A DNA stretch of 60,516 bases from Syntrophomonadaceae bacterium (lineage in GTDB: Bacteria; Bacillota; PH28-bin88). Below are positions 44,239-53,626 of the stretch, in pieces; the stretch's first letter is position 1, and the number at the start of each line of letters is the position of its first letter. The notes under the pieces are model-generated. The model was not told where the DNA came from and did not search any database. It was given only the letters and a program-made list of their open reading frames with translations. A program made the position numbers and the translations under genes. The stretch lies in contig JAGXSE010000003.1 in NCBI GenBank assembly GCA_018333865.1, positions 1 to 60,516 of the forward strand, given 5' to 3'.

Positions 44239-45435
44239 ATGGCTATTGATAAGAACAAACCCGAAAGTATTATGCAATTAATTGATGCGGCTGAGGTTAT
44301 TAAAGTTGCCCGGGATTTAATAAGAATACCCAGCCCAAACCCTCCAGGAAATGAGGCTAAAGTTGCAGAGTATATTGTAAGCTTTATGAATTCAAAAGGG
44401 ATTAAAACCCATATTCAGAAAGTGCTTCCTGACAGATATAATGTCGTTGCCCGGTTAACAGGCCAAGGCTATTCAGCCCCCTTGCTGTTTTCCAGTCATA
44501 TGGATGTAGTCCCGGTTAGTTCTTATGAGGCAAAAAGATGGTGGTGCGACCCCTTTGGTGGGGAAGTGTTAAATGGATTTTTGTACGGGAGGGGCGCTGC
44601 AGATGCCAAGGGTGGGTTGGCAGCGGTGATGGTGGCGATGGGGACACTGGCTGATCATAGAGTTCAGCCACCCGGTGACATTATCCTTGCGGCAACTGTT
44701 GATGAAGAGAACTTGATGAGGGGTGCTAAAGCACTTGTTAATAGCTCGCTGATTTCCGGTGTATCCAGGGTTATTTGTTGTGAACCAACAAATTTGGAAG
44801 TGCAGGTTTCATGCAAGGGGAGGATGTGGGCTGAAATAACAGTTTTCGGGCAAACCGCTCATGCGTCTGTTCGCGGAGCAGGAATAAACGCCATTCACAG
44901 AGCATTAAAACTGATGTCTAAGATAGAAAATTATGAGTTATCCCATCACAGGCACCCTGATCTGGGAGAGTCCTTCTGGCAGACTACGATGATCCAAGGC
45001 GGGGTTGAAAGGGGCATCATTCCTGATCACTGCACTTTAAATGTGGATGTACGGTTGGTACCTGGGCAAACGCCGGATGATATCTGGAAAGAAATGGAAG
45101 GTATTTTTGCGGCAATCAGGCAAGAAATCCCTGATTTCAATGCTGGCATAAGTGAACTGGAGCGTAGAGAACCATGGGAGATCTGCAGGGATGACCAAAT
45201 TGTCAGAGCTTTAGCAAATTCCTGCCAAATGCTAAAGATCCCCCTGGTCTTTTCGGGATATATTGGGACAGCAGAATGTACAATATACCGCAGGGCGGGA
45301 GTTGAGGGAACAATTTTTGGTCCCGGTATCCTTGATAATAACGCATATAAAGAGAATGAAAAGGTGTCCTTAGAGCAGCTTGTTCAAGCGTCTAAAGTGT
45401 ATGCGGCCACCATGTTAAAATGGGAATTTGATTGA
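44239..45435 (+). CDS. M20-family metallohydrolase (ArgE/DapE type) with a changed metal ligand
   Basis: 398 residues. Visible ligands are His 87 and Asp 89 (SSHMDVV), Asp 122 (GAADAKGG), Glu 156/157 (VDEEN) and Glu 182 (CCEPTN); the dimerisation domain spans ~195-310. The last zinc ligand, normally His in an AH..NE or AHxPDE motif, is Tyr 370 here (NNAYKENEKV). The GG after the catalytic Glu is also absent. Family members split N-acyl amino acids or peptides. Activity with one metal, or loss of activity, is possible. Confidence 0.85.
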   Translation: MAIDKNKPESIMQLIDAAEVIKVARDLIRIPSPNPPGNEAKVAEYIVSFMNSKGIKTHIQKVLPDRYNVVARLTGQGYSAPLLFSSHMDVVPVSSYEAKRWWCDPFGGEVLNGFLYGRGAADAKGGLAAVMVAMGTLADHRVQPPGDIILAATVDEENLMRGAKALVNSSLISGVSRVICCEPTNLEVQVSCKGRMWAEITVFGQTAHASVRGAGINAIHRALKLMSKIENYELSHHRHPDLGESFWQTTMIQGGVERGIIPDHCTLNVDVRLVPGQTPDDIWKEMEGIFAAIRQEIPDFNAGISELERREPWEICRDDQIVRALANSCQMLKIPLVFSGYIGTAECTIYRRAGVEGTIFGPGILDNNAYKENEKVSLEQLVQASKVYAATMLKWEFD

Positions 45436-45444
45436 AATACGGGG

Positions 45445-46674
45445 ATGATCCTGGTGGAGAATAACGGCTTAGACCTTCTGCATTATATTGAACAGGATAA
45501 AATGCTGCAGATTATTGAAAGCTTTAAGCAAGCCACTGATATAGTAATTGATATTAACGATAACCTGGGGTTTCCTCTGGTTGAGCATGATTATTTCGTC
45601 GGTTTTTGTAAATATGTCAGGTCAACGGAAAAGGGCTTCAGGCAGTGTATTGAGTCAAACGCACTTGTCGGGTACCATTCGGCCAATAAAGGGCAAGTTG
45701 TTATATCACCTTGTCACGCAGGGCCGCTGTTAATGGCTTTGCCTGTAATGCTGGAGGGCGTATTCTTGGGTTCTATTACCTGCTGCTCCATTCTCCTGCA
45801 GGAGCCGGATGAATTAGCAGTCAATAAGCTGCAAAAAGTGGCGGGTGAATTGGAACTGGATGAAAATAAGCTTATTCGATCCTATAAAGAAATCAATGTA
45901 ATCAGCCATGAAAAATGTACCGCCATATCTAACATGATTCAGCTGATCATTAATTACGTTACAGAGTTAATATATAGAAGCAAAAGGCAAGAGGGCCATT
46001 ATACACGCGAACTGAATTCGATTTTAAAAGATAAGACAAAGACCGAGCTGGAGAACAAACTGCGCCTGGCCGAACTAAAAAATCTCCAGTCCCAAATTCA
46101 GCCACATTTCCTTTTTAATACCCTAAACACCTTAACCGGCTTGGTCACCCTTAACGAAAACCAAAAAGCTCTGGATGTGGCCTATTCCCTTTCAGAAATT
46201 TTACGTTATAACCTGGATAGTTGCGGGGAACTTGTTACATTGCGGGATGAGCTGCGCAATGTAGAAAATTACTTGCAGATAAAAAAGATCAGATTTGGCA
46301 GCAGGCTCAATTATTCCTTCCAAGTGGCGGCTGAATTGTTGGATGTAGAGATGCCTTACCTGACCCTGCAACCTTTGGTTGAGAATGCCTGTGTTCACGG
46401 TTTAGAGCCAAAAGAAGGAGATGGGTATATCCAGATATCTGCTGATAAGGTGGGAGATAAGGTTGAATTGGTGATTGAAGATAACGGCTTAGGTATTCCG
46501 GATGAATTGCTCAGGGATTTCCCAAAGTCTTTGAAAGGACTAAACCAGAAAGGCAGTATTGGTCTGATTAATGTGCACAGCAGGTTGCAGCTTTGTTTTG
46601 GATGGGAATTTGGAGTAAAGCTGTTCAGAAAGAGAGGAGTTACCAGGGTTTTGCTTCTGCTTCCTTTTAGATAG
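45445..46674 (+). CDS. Sensor histidine kinase with PocR ligand-binding domain (LytS/YesM-like core)
   Basis: 409 residues, no membrane helix. Residues ~15-165 form a PocR domain with Cys 55, Cys 68 and Cys 90 (FCKYVRS, QCIESN, SPCHAG). A helical stretch leads to the kinase core: LQSQIQPHFLFNTLNTLTGL with the phosphorylated His 221, the N box LVENACVHGL and the G box EDNGLGIPDE. It should sense a small cytoplasmic ligand and phosphorylate the response regulator 10 bases downstream. The start lies 9 bases after the M20 stop. Confidence 0.9.
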   Translation: MILVENNGLDLLHYIEQDKMLQIIESFKQATDIVIDINDNLGFPLVEHDYFVGFCKYVRSTEKGFRQCIESNALVGYHSANKGQVVISPCHAGPLLMALPVMLEGVFLGSITCCSILLQEPDELAVNKLQKVAGELELDENKLIRSYKEINVISHEKCTAISNMIQLIINYVTELIYRSKRQEGHYTRELNSILKDKTKTELENKLRLAELKNLQSQIQPHFLFNTLNTLTGLVTLNENQKALDVAYSLSEILRYNLDSCGELVTLRDELRNVENYLQIKKIRFGSRLNYSFQVAAELLDVEMPYLTLQPLVENACVHGLEPKEGDGYIQISADKVGDKVELVIEDNGLGIPDELLRDFPKSLKGLNQKGSIGLINVHSRLQLCFGWEFGVKLFRKRGVTRVLLLLPFR

Positions 46675-46684
46675 AGGGGGGGGT

Positions 46685-47470
46685 ATGATGTATAAGATAC
46701 TTATTGTCGAAGACGAGGAACTGGAAAGGATGGTATATCGTAGGCAGTTAGAAAATAGCTGCCTGCCAGTTGAAGTCGCCGATGAAGCAGCAAGCGGAAA
46801 AGAAGCACTGTGGATGCTGAAACAAACCAATCCTCAGATCATTTTGATGGATATAAAAATGCCTGGCATGGACGGGCTTGAAACTGCCAGGATTATCAGA
46901 GAAATGAATTATGAAGTAGAGATTGTTTTTATAACTGCTTACAGTCTGTTTTCTTATTCAAGTCTAGCTATTAGACTTAGAGCAGCCGATTATTTATTAA
47001 AACCTGTTCGCCCCCAAGACTTGATTGCTGCCGTGCAAAGGGTTATTAAGCTGATTGAAGAAAAGAGAAGGCCCCACCACACAGAACCATCCCAGAGATA
47101 TACCTACAAGTGCGTTGATGAGCATGTTGACAATAGTTTGATAATCAATCAACTGAAAGATTATATAAATGAAAATTATGCTCAGAAGTTAACACTAAAC
47201 ACCCTGGCTAAAATAGCGCACTACAACCCTTCATATATCAGCTCCCTGTTTAAAAAGGAAACCGGCCAGGGCATTACTGATTATATCACCGAGTTAAGAT
47301 TGAATAAAGCGAGAGAACTCCTGTTGGATACATCCATGTCAATTGATGAAATAGCGGATAGCATCGGTTTAAATAACAACAGTTACATGACTGCTTTATT
47401 TAAAAAGAAGGTGGGAATGAATCCTTCTGATTATCGAAGATTTTCTAAGGCTGAGGCTGCTAAAACCTAG
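46685..47470 (+). CDS. YesN-type response regulator with AraC DNA-binding domain
   Basis: 261 residues. REC domain with acidic pocket (LIVEDEE), phospho-acceptor Asp 56 (ILMDIKMPGMDG) and Lys in YLLKPVRPQDL; the C-terminal ~100 residues hold two helix-turn-helices (LTLNTLAKIAHYNPSYISSL and DEIADSIGLNNNSYMTALFK). Partner of the kinase just upstream. The taurine operon begins 270 bases downstream and is the closest target. Confidence 0.92.
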   Translation: MMYKILIVEDEELERMVYRRQLENSCLPVEVADEAASGKEALWMLKQTNPQIILMDIKMPGMDGLETARIIREMNYEVEIVFITAYSLFSYSSLAIRLRAADYLLKPVRPQDLIAAVQRVIKLIEEKRRPHHTEPSQRYTYKCVDEHVDNSLIINQLKDYINENYAQKLTLNTLAKIAHYNPSYISSLFKKETGQGITDYITELRLNKARELLLDTSMSIDEIADSIGLNNNSYMTALFKKKVGMNPSDYRRFSKAEAAKT

Positions 47471-47494
47471 CATTGATATATAAGACCTGTTTTT

Positions 47495-47537
47495 AGCCCT
47501 ATCCTTGTGCTGGTTGCTGCATGGGTAGGGCTTTTGT
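47495..47537 (+). terminator. Terminator after the response regulator
   Basis: AGCCCTATCC pairs with GGGTAGGGCT (one bulge or G-T pair), followed by TTTGTT. Confidence 0.75.
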
Positions 47538-47560
47538 TATTGTCATTTGCGCCTAAATAT

Positions 47561-47587
47561 TTTGATAATTTTAAACGATTTATCAAA
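47561..47587. promoter_or_regulatory. Palindromic operator candidate upstream of the taurine operon
   Basis: TTTGATAA at 47561-47568 and TTATCAAA at 47580-47587 form an 8-bp perfect inverted repeat with an 11-base spacer in A/T-rich DNA, 155 bases before ald. It could bind the YesN-type regulator. Confidence 0.45.
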
Positions 47588-47741
47588 TACCTGGCGATAA
47601 ATATAAAAAAAACTAAAACATCATTCAAACATTATATTAAGCTATAAAAAACGCTAATGTTAGAATGATTATGAGATTTAGCATAGGTGGGAGAAAAGGT
47701 CAGATGTTGCATCAAACATGTTGCCATGGAGGTATAGTGCG

Positions 47742-48860
47742 ATGATAGTAGGCATACCTAAGGAAATCAAAAACAATGAGAGCCGGGTAGCTATTACTCC
47801 GGCGGGGGTGGAAACCTTGGCCAGTGCTGGCCATGTGGTTATTATTGAAACTGGGGCAGGTCAGGCTAGCGGCTTCTCAGACGAAATGTATAAAGGCGCG
47901 GGAGCGCAAATATCAAACAGGGCGAAAGAAGTATTCGATGCAGCTGAAATGATAATGAAAGTAAAAGAGCCGCAGCCCCAGGAATATGCCTGTTTTAAAG
48001 AATCACAGGTGCTCTTTACCTTCTTGCATGCCGCCGCCGAAGCAGAAATGACCAGGACTCTAAAGAATAAGAAGATAGTAGGCATATCCTACGATACAGT
48101 GCAGCTGGCGGATAATACCCTGCCCTTACTGGCGCCGATGAGTGAAATAGCAGGTCGAATGGCGCCTCAAATAGGTGCCCAATACTTAGAAAAACCATGG
48201 GGAGGAAAAGGAGTCCTCTTGGGTGGTGTGCCCGGCGTGCCGCCAGCCCATGTGGTGATAATAGGAGCTGGTGTAGTGGGGACAAACGCAGCAAAAATAG
48301 CTGTGGGAATGGGGGCCAGGGTGACTGTCTTTGATATCAACCCTGCAAGGTTAAGGTATTTAGACGATATATTTGGCAACAGGCTGGAAACCGTAATGTC
48401 AAGCCGTTATGCCATTAAAGAGGCGGTCAAGACAGCAGACCTCCTGATTGGAGCGGTATTGATTCCCGGAGCAAAGGCACCTCATTTGGTGACAGAAGAT
48501 ATGGTTATGGAGATGAGCCCGGGATCGGTGATAGTGGATGTGGCAATCGACCAGGGAGGTTGTATTCAAACGATAGATAGAATTACTACGCACAGCGATC
48601 CAGTCTATTTAAAGCACGGAGTAGTGCACTACAGTGTTGCAAATATGCCTGGAGCTGTAGCAAGAACCTCAACCTTAGCTTTGACCAATGCAACCTTGCC
48701 TTATGCCCAAAAACTTGCCGGCAAGGGCTGGAAAGCAGCAGCAAGAGACTGTCCTGCACTGGCCAAAGGGATAAACTTTGCAGACGGTAAAATTACCTAT
48801 CAGGCAATAGCCGATGCTTTAGGTATGGATTATGTGCCCGTAAATGAGGTTTTGTCATAA
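47742..48860 (+). CDS. ald: Alanine dehydrogenase
   Basis: 372 residues from ATG 47742, with GGAGG upstream. MIVGIPKEIKNNESRVAITP is the Ald start, MKVKEPQPQEY carries the substrate Lys, and the NAD site is VVIIGAGVVGTNAAKIAVGM. It converts alanine to pyruvate and ammonia with NAD. As first gene before tpa and xsc it would recycle the alanine formed by taurine transamination. Confidence 0.95.
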   Translation: MIVGIPKEIKNNESRVAITPAGVETLASAGHVVIIETGAGQASGFSDEMYKGAGAQISNRAKEVFDAAEMIMKVKEPQPQEYACFKESQVLFTFLHAAAEAEMTRTLKNKKIVGISYDTVQLADNTLPLLAPMSEIAGRMAPQIGAQYLEKPWGGKGVLLGGVPGVPPAHVVIIGAGVVGTNAAKIAVGMGARVTVFDINPARLRYLDDIFGNRLETVMSSRYAIKEAVKTADLLIGAVLIPGAKAPHLVTEDMVMEMSPGSVIVDVAIDQGGCIQTIDRITTHSDPVYLKHGVVHYSVANMPGAVARTSTLALTNATLPYAQKLAGKGWKAAARDCPALAKGINFADGKITYQAIADALGMDYVPVNEVLS

Positions 48861-48887
48861 ATTGAAAATCTGGGGGGTAATAAAGCT

Positions 48888-50261
48888 ATGGCTACTCAAT
48901 GGGAAGCACAAGAATTGACCAGGCAGGATAAGAAACACCTGTGGCATCATTTAACCCAGCACAGAGTTTTTGAAGCGGTCGAGCCCATGATTGTAGTTGA
49001 AGGAAAAGGCTTAATCTTAAAAGATCATCAAGGCAACGAGTACTTAGACGCAGTATCTGGCGGAGTATGGTGTGTTAATGTGGGTTACGGCCGGGAGAGT
49101 ATTGCCAAAGCAGTTTATGATCAGCTTGTTGTAATGCCCTATTACGCCATGACCTTTGGTAACCCGCCAGCTATCGCGTTGGCAGCAAAGCTCTCCAGTC
49201 TGATGCCGGGCTTTCAAAAATCATTCTTTTCCAACAGCGGTTCCGAAGCCAACGAAAAGGCTTTTAAAATGGCCAGACAGTATATGCGCTTAAAATATCC
49301 CAACAAGGACAGGCATAAAATCATTTACCGCAACAGGGACTATCACGGGACCACCTTTGCAGCGGTAAGCGCCAGTGGTCAATTAGAAAGAAAGGCTATG
49401 TATGAGCCGCTGTTGCCCGGGTTTATCGAAATTCCCCATGCCCTTTGTTACAGGTGCCATTTTGGCAAGACCTATCCTAATTGTGATATTGATTGCGCAA
49501 AGGCTTTGGAAGATACAATCAAGCTGGAAGGGGAAGATACAGTCGGCGCGGTTATCCTTGAGCCGGTTACAGCAGGCGGTGGCATTATTGTCCCGGTTGA
49601 TGAGTATTTTTCAGTTATTGCGGAAATATGTCGCAAGTATGAAGTGCTTCTGATCATGGACGAAGTGGTAAACGGTTTCGGCCGGACGGGAAAATGGTTT
49701 GGTTACCAGCACTTTGATATTACTCCTGATATTATAACCCTGGCTAAGGGTATGGCTAGTTCCTATATGGCCATTTCCGCAACTGTAACAACTTCAGATG
49801 TTTTTAATCAGTTCTTAGGAGAACCTGGTGATAAACTGGGTTACTTCAGGGATATCAGCACCTACGGAGGCTGTGCCGGAGGGCCGGCTGCAGCCTTAGA
49901 AAACATCAGGATTATTGAAGCAGAAAATCTCTGCGAAAACAGCCGGGTGATGGGTGAATACATGTTAGAGAGGCTAAAGGAACTTGAGGGTTTCGAAAAG
50001 GTGGGAGAAGTCCGGGGCAAAGGACTTTTTGCTGGTATTGAACTTGTAGAGGACAAAAAGACCAAAATTCCTGTAAGCGAGGCCTATATCGGGAAGATTG
50101 TGGCCGATGCGAAGTCCCAAGGAGTATTAATTGGCAGGATGAATAGGAGCATCCCAAACCTTAACAACGTATTAGGATTTTCACCGGCTCTGACAGCCAC
50201 CAAAGACGAGATCGACAGAATAGTTGAGGCAGTAAAAAATGCATTGATTAAAAACCAGTGA
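48888..50261 (+). CDS. tpa: Taurine-pyruvate aminotransferase
   Basis: 457 residues, class III aminotransferase. The N-terminal KKHLWHHLTQHRVFE, YLDAVSGGVWCVNVGYGRES and RDYHGTTFAAVSASGQ are close to what I recall of Bilophila Tpa; the PLP lysine is in TLAKGMASSYMAISAT. It transfers the amino group of taurine to pyruvate, giving sulfoacetaldehyde and alanine. The neighbours ald and xsc supply and use its partners, which makes the taurine assignment firm. Confidence 0.92.
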   Translation: MATQWEAQELTRQDKKHLWHHLTQHRVFEAVEPMIVVEGKGLILKDHQGNEYLDAVSGGVWCVNVGYGRESIAKAVYDQLVVMPYYAMTFGNPPAIALAAKLSSLMPGFQKSFFSNSGSEANEKAFKMARQYMRLKYPNKDRHKIIYRNRDYHGTTFAAVSASGQLERKAMYEPLLPGFIEIPHALCYRCHFGKTYPNCDIDCAKALEDTIKLEGEDTVGAVILEPVTAGGGIIVPVDEYFSVIAEICRKYEVLLIMDEVVNGFGRTGKWFGYQHFDITPDIITLAKGMASSYMAISATVTTSDVFNQFLGEPGDKLGYFRDISTYGGCAGGPAAALENIRIIEAENLCENSRVMGEYMLERLKELEGFEKVGEVRGKGLFAGIELVEDKKTKIPVSEAYIGKIVADAKSQGVLIGRMNRSIPNLNNVLGFSPALTATKDEIDRIVEAVKNALIKNQ

Positions 50262-50283
50262 GGAAGCAAAGGAGGTTTAGTAA

Positions 50284-52014
50284 ATGCCGAAAGTAAAAAT
50301 GACACCCAGTGAGGCAATTACAGAACAGTTGCTGGCGGAAGGAGTGGAGTATGCGGCAGGTATCGTAGGGTCAGCCTTTATGGATGTTTTGGATCTGTGG
50401 CCGACAGCAGGCATAAAATTTATTCCGGTCAGAGATGAGCATACAGCGGGCCATATGATGGATGCTTATGGCCGTGTGACTGGAAAAATAGGTGTCTGTA
50501 TTGGACAAAACGGTCCTGGAATGACAAACATGGTGACCAGTGTAGCGACAGCCTACCATGCCCATACACCCATGCTGGTGATTGGCCCGTCAGCAGGTAC
50601 CCCAACAGTAGGGTGGGACGGTTTTCAAGAAGTCGATCAAGTTCCGATTTTCAAGCCGATAACCAAAGCCTGCCTGAGAGTAACTCATCCCAGCAGGGCG
50701 GCGGATGTGATCAGGACAGCCTTCAGGATCGCGTATGCTGATCGCGGTCCCGTGTATGTAGACATTCCCAGGGATTACTTTTATGGTGTGTTGGAAGACG
50801 AAATACTTCCTCCGGAGAAGTATCGTGCCACTACAAGGATCTCACCCGACCCGGAGACTTTAAAACGAGCGGCAGAAGTGCTAAAAGAAGCAAAGAATCC
50901 AGTAATTATTTCAGGAAGAGGGGCTGTGGATGCCGACGCACTAGGCGTTGTAGCCGAAATAGCCAAACACCTGACAGCGCCTGTAGCGGTATCCTATCTC
51001 CATAATGATGCTTTTCCAAGTGATAATCCCTACTGGGTGGGCCCGATAGGCTATATGGGTTCAAAAGCAGCCATGCACTCTGTCAGAGAAGCAGACGTGA
51101 TATTAGCCATAGGTACCAGGCTATCAGTGTTCGGGACCTTGCCCCAGTATGATATTACTTATTTTACGGGCGCCCAAAAGATAGTGCAAATAGACATCAA
51201 TCCCAAGCAGATCGGGCGCAGGCACCCGGTAGAAGTAGGCATCGTAGGAGACGCCAAGATAGCAGCCCAAAAATTGCTTTCGTTTCTTGTGTGCATGGGC
51301 GGGTATGAGCATAATGAGGCCCGCATGGCCGGGATTCAGGCCAAGAAAAAAGCCTGGGAAGAAGAGATCAAAACTCTGGCCATGGTAGAAGGCAATCCCA
51401 TGAATCCCCGCCGGGTGCTGTACGAGTTGGCTAACTATTTGCCGGCAGAATGCATCGTGACGACAGACATTGGAAACGTATCATCAACAGCAAACAGCTA
51501 TCTGAAATTCACAAAACCGCGCAAACACATTGCCTGTCTGACTCACGGCAATACAGGTTTTGCCTATCAGGCGGCGTTAGGTGCCAAACTAGGATCACCA
51601 GAAAGCCCTGTTCTGGCAATTGTAGGAGACGGGGCCTGGGGGATGAGTTTTTACGAGGTGATGACGGCAGTAGAACAAGAACTGCCTGTAATAGGTTGCG
51701 TATTTAACAACGGATCCTGGGCAGCAGAAAAGAAAAACCAGGTAGACTTCTATAACAACCGCTTCTACGGAGTGGAAATCAAACAGCCCAGCTGGGCAGA
51801 AGTGGCCAGAGTGATGGGAGCCCAGGGCATAACTGTGAATAACCCGGCGGATATCAAAGACGCACTGGATGCAGCCTTTAATGCTAAGATACCAACAGTG
51901 ATCGACTTTATGGTGGATGGCAACCAGCTTGCACCTCCCTTCAGAAGAGATGCCTTGGCGCTTCCAACCCGGTACCTGAAAAAGTATGCTCACTTGGATG
52001 TTAATAATTGGTAG
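50284..52014 (+). CDS. xsc: Sulfoacetaldehyde acetyltransferase
   Basis: 576 residues, TPP enzyme of the acetolactate synthase superfamily. The N-terminus [35 protein letters not shown] and [14 protein letters not shown] are Xsc-specific; the TPP-activating Glu 52 is in [10 protein letters not shown] and the cofactor motif is [10 protein letters not shown]. It converts sulfoacetaldehyde and phosphate to sulfite and acetyl phosphate. Acetyl phosphate would feed acetate kinase, which is outside the window. Confidence 0.95.
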   Translation: MPKVKMTPSEAITEQLLAEGVEYAAGIVGSAFMDVLDLWPTAGIKFIPVRDEHTAGHMMDAYGRVTGKIGVCIGQNGPGMTNMVTSVATAYHAHTPMLVIGPSAGTPTVGWDGFQEVDQVPIFKPITKACLRVTHPSRAADVIRTAFRIAYADRGPVYVDIPRDYFYGVLEDEILPPEKYRATTRISPDPETLKRAAEVLKEAKNPVIISGRGAVDADALGVVAEIAKHLTAPVAVSYLHNDAFPSDNPYWVGPIGYMGSKAAMHSVREADVILAIGTRLSVFGTLPQYDITYFTGAQKIVQIDINPKQIGRRHPVEVGIVGDAKIAAQKLLSFLVCMGGYEHNEARMAGIQAKKKAWEEEIKTLAMVEGNPMNPRRVLYELANYLPAECIVTTDIGNVSSTANSYLKFTKPRKHIACLTHGNTGFAYQAALGAKLGSPESPVLAIVGDGAWGMSFYEVMTAVEQELPVIGCVFNNGSWAAEKKNQVDFYNNRFYGVEIKQPSWAEVARVMGAQGITVNNPADIKDALDAAFNAKIPTVIDFMVDGNQLAPPFRRDALALPTRYLKKYAHLDVNNW

Positions 52015-52066
52015 GGTGCTGAAAAATCTCTAAATTCTGCGAAATAAAACATCATTAATTACCAGA

Positions 52067-52100
52067 TCCACCTTTATCTCTTCTAAGAGATAAAGGTGGA
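52067..52100 (+). terminator. Perfect 14-bp hairpin after xsc
   Basis: TCCACCTTTATCTC (52067-52080) pairs without mismatch with GAGATAAAGGTGGA (52087-52100) around TTCTAA. No T run follows, so it may attenuate or protect rather than end transcription before the transporter genes. Confidence 0.6.
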
Positions 52101-52190
52101 TTGTACAGTTAAACAATTAAATTTGCGATCAATTTGCAAGACCTCCTTTTTGTGCGCACCATAATGTCACTTGATTTAGGAGGGAATAAA

Positions 52191-53513
52191 TTGGGTGTTG
52201 AATTGAGTGTTGAGCTGATCACCGTCTTAATGTTTGTTTGCCTTTTTGGCTCTCTGTTTATGGGACTTCCGGTGGCTCTTGGCTTGGGTGGCACTGCCGT
52301 ATTGTTTGCTATGCTATTTGATCCCCGCACGTTGCTGGCAGCTCCGATGGCCTTTTTTTATACACCCTGGCAGCATATTTTAGTAACAGTACCCATGTTC
52401 CTTTTTATGGGAAATCTGATCCGCTACTCTGGAATTGCTGAAGCTGCTTATGATGCGGCATACAAATTAATTGGCCATCTCCCAGGTGGGCTGGCAATGG
52501 GAACAGTTAAGGTTTGCACCATTTTTGCGGCTATTACTGGGATTACGCCTCCAGCTACCATTACCATGGCTCAGATTGCCTATCCTTCTATGATGAAGTA
52601 CAGATACCACAGAGGAATAGCCATAGGCGCTATTGGGGCTGGGGGCGCACTGGGGGCTCTCATTCCGCCAAGTGTCCCCTTCATCTTCTATGGCCTTTTG
52701 GCTGGCGAATCAGTAGGAGCTCTATTTTTAGGCGGCATTCTACCGGGCTTGTTGTTAGCTGGCCTATATATTTTATATATCGGCATCAGGTGCAAGATCC
52801 AACCGGGGATGGGCCCCCCGATACCTAAAGACGAAAGTTTTACTTTAAAGGAAAAGATTACCGCTGTATTAAGTATCTGGCCGTTTCTCGTCCTTATTTT
52901 TATTGTTCTTGGAGTAATCTGGCTGGGGATAGCTACGCCGCCAGAGGCCGCTGTTTTTGGTGCTAGTGGCGCTCTGTTGATTAATTTAATATACCGTAGG
53001 CTAACTTGGGCAATACTTAAAGAGTCTCTGGATGTTACGGTTAAACTCACTGGAATGGGTTTATGGATTTTAATTGGTGCCAACTTATTCGTTAATGTCT
53101 TCAATGCTTTGGGCTGTCAAAAAATAGTAACTGCGGCAGTAATAGGATTGCCTGGTGGTGAGCTTGGCGTAATCCTGATGATGATGTTAGTGATCATGTT
53201 TTTAGGGATGGTCATGGATGATTGGGCAATAATCATGCTGATTACCCCTTTATATGTGCCGATACTAATTGAGATGGGCATTAGCACCCTGTGGTTCGGT
53301 GTGTTATTCATAGTCAATATCCAGATCGCATATCTGTCACCACCCTTTGGGTTTGTTCTGTTTTGGCTAAAAGGTGTATTGCCTAAGGATGTTACCATGG
53401 GAGATATCTATCGTTCCGTTTTTCCTTTTATCATCATGCAAATAATTGGTTTGGGATTAATTATTGCCTTTCCGCAGATCGCTTTGTGGCTTCCAAGTAT
53501 GTTGATGAAATAA
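52191..53513 (+). CDS. dctM: TRAP transporter large permease
   Basis: 440 residues from TTG 52191, chosen for the strong AGGAGGG six bases upstream. Twelve helices; GLPVALGLGGTAVLFAML, ITGITPPATITMAQIAYPSM and IGAIGAGGALGALIPPSVPF are DctM features. With DctP and DctQ downstream it would import taurine or a similar sulfonate. The gene order M-P-Q with long gaps is unusual, since Q and M are normally adjacent. Confidence 0.92.
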   Translation: MGVELSVELITVLMFVCLFGSLFMGLPVALGLGGTAVLFAMLFDPRTLLAAPMAFFYTPWQHILVTVPMFLFMGNLIRYSGIAEAAYDAAYKLIGHLPGGLAMGTVKVCTIFAAITGITPPATITMAQIAYPSMMKYRYHRGIAIGAIGAGGALGALIPPSVPFIFYGLLAGESVGALFLGGILPGLLLAGLYILYIGIRCKIQPGMGPPIPKDESFTLKEKITAVLSIWPFLVLIFIVLGVIWLGIATPPEAAVFGASGALLINLIYRRLTWAILKESLDVTVKLTGMGLWILIGANLFVNVFNALGCQKIVTAAVIGLPGGELGVILMMMLVIMFLGMVMDDWAIIMLITPLYVPILIEMGISTLWFGVLFIVNIQIAYLSPPFGFVLFWLKGVLPKDVTMGDIYRSVFPFIIMQIIGLGLIIAFPQIALWLPSMLMK

Positions 53514-53626
53514 AAATCTTACAATTTGCGGAATTGTGGAATTTGGTTAAGAGGAGGGTGATTCTCGATTTCAATTGAGTTAAGTAACTTTACTGGCAGG
53601 ATAAAAAGAAAGGGGTTGTTTAAAAA

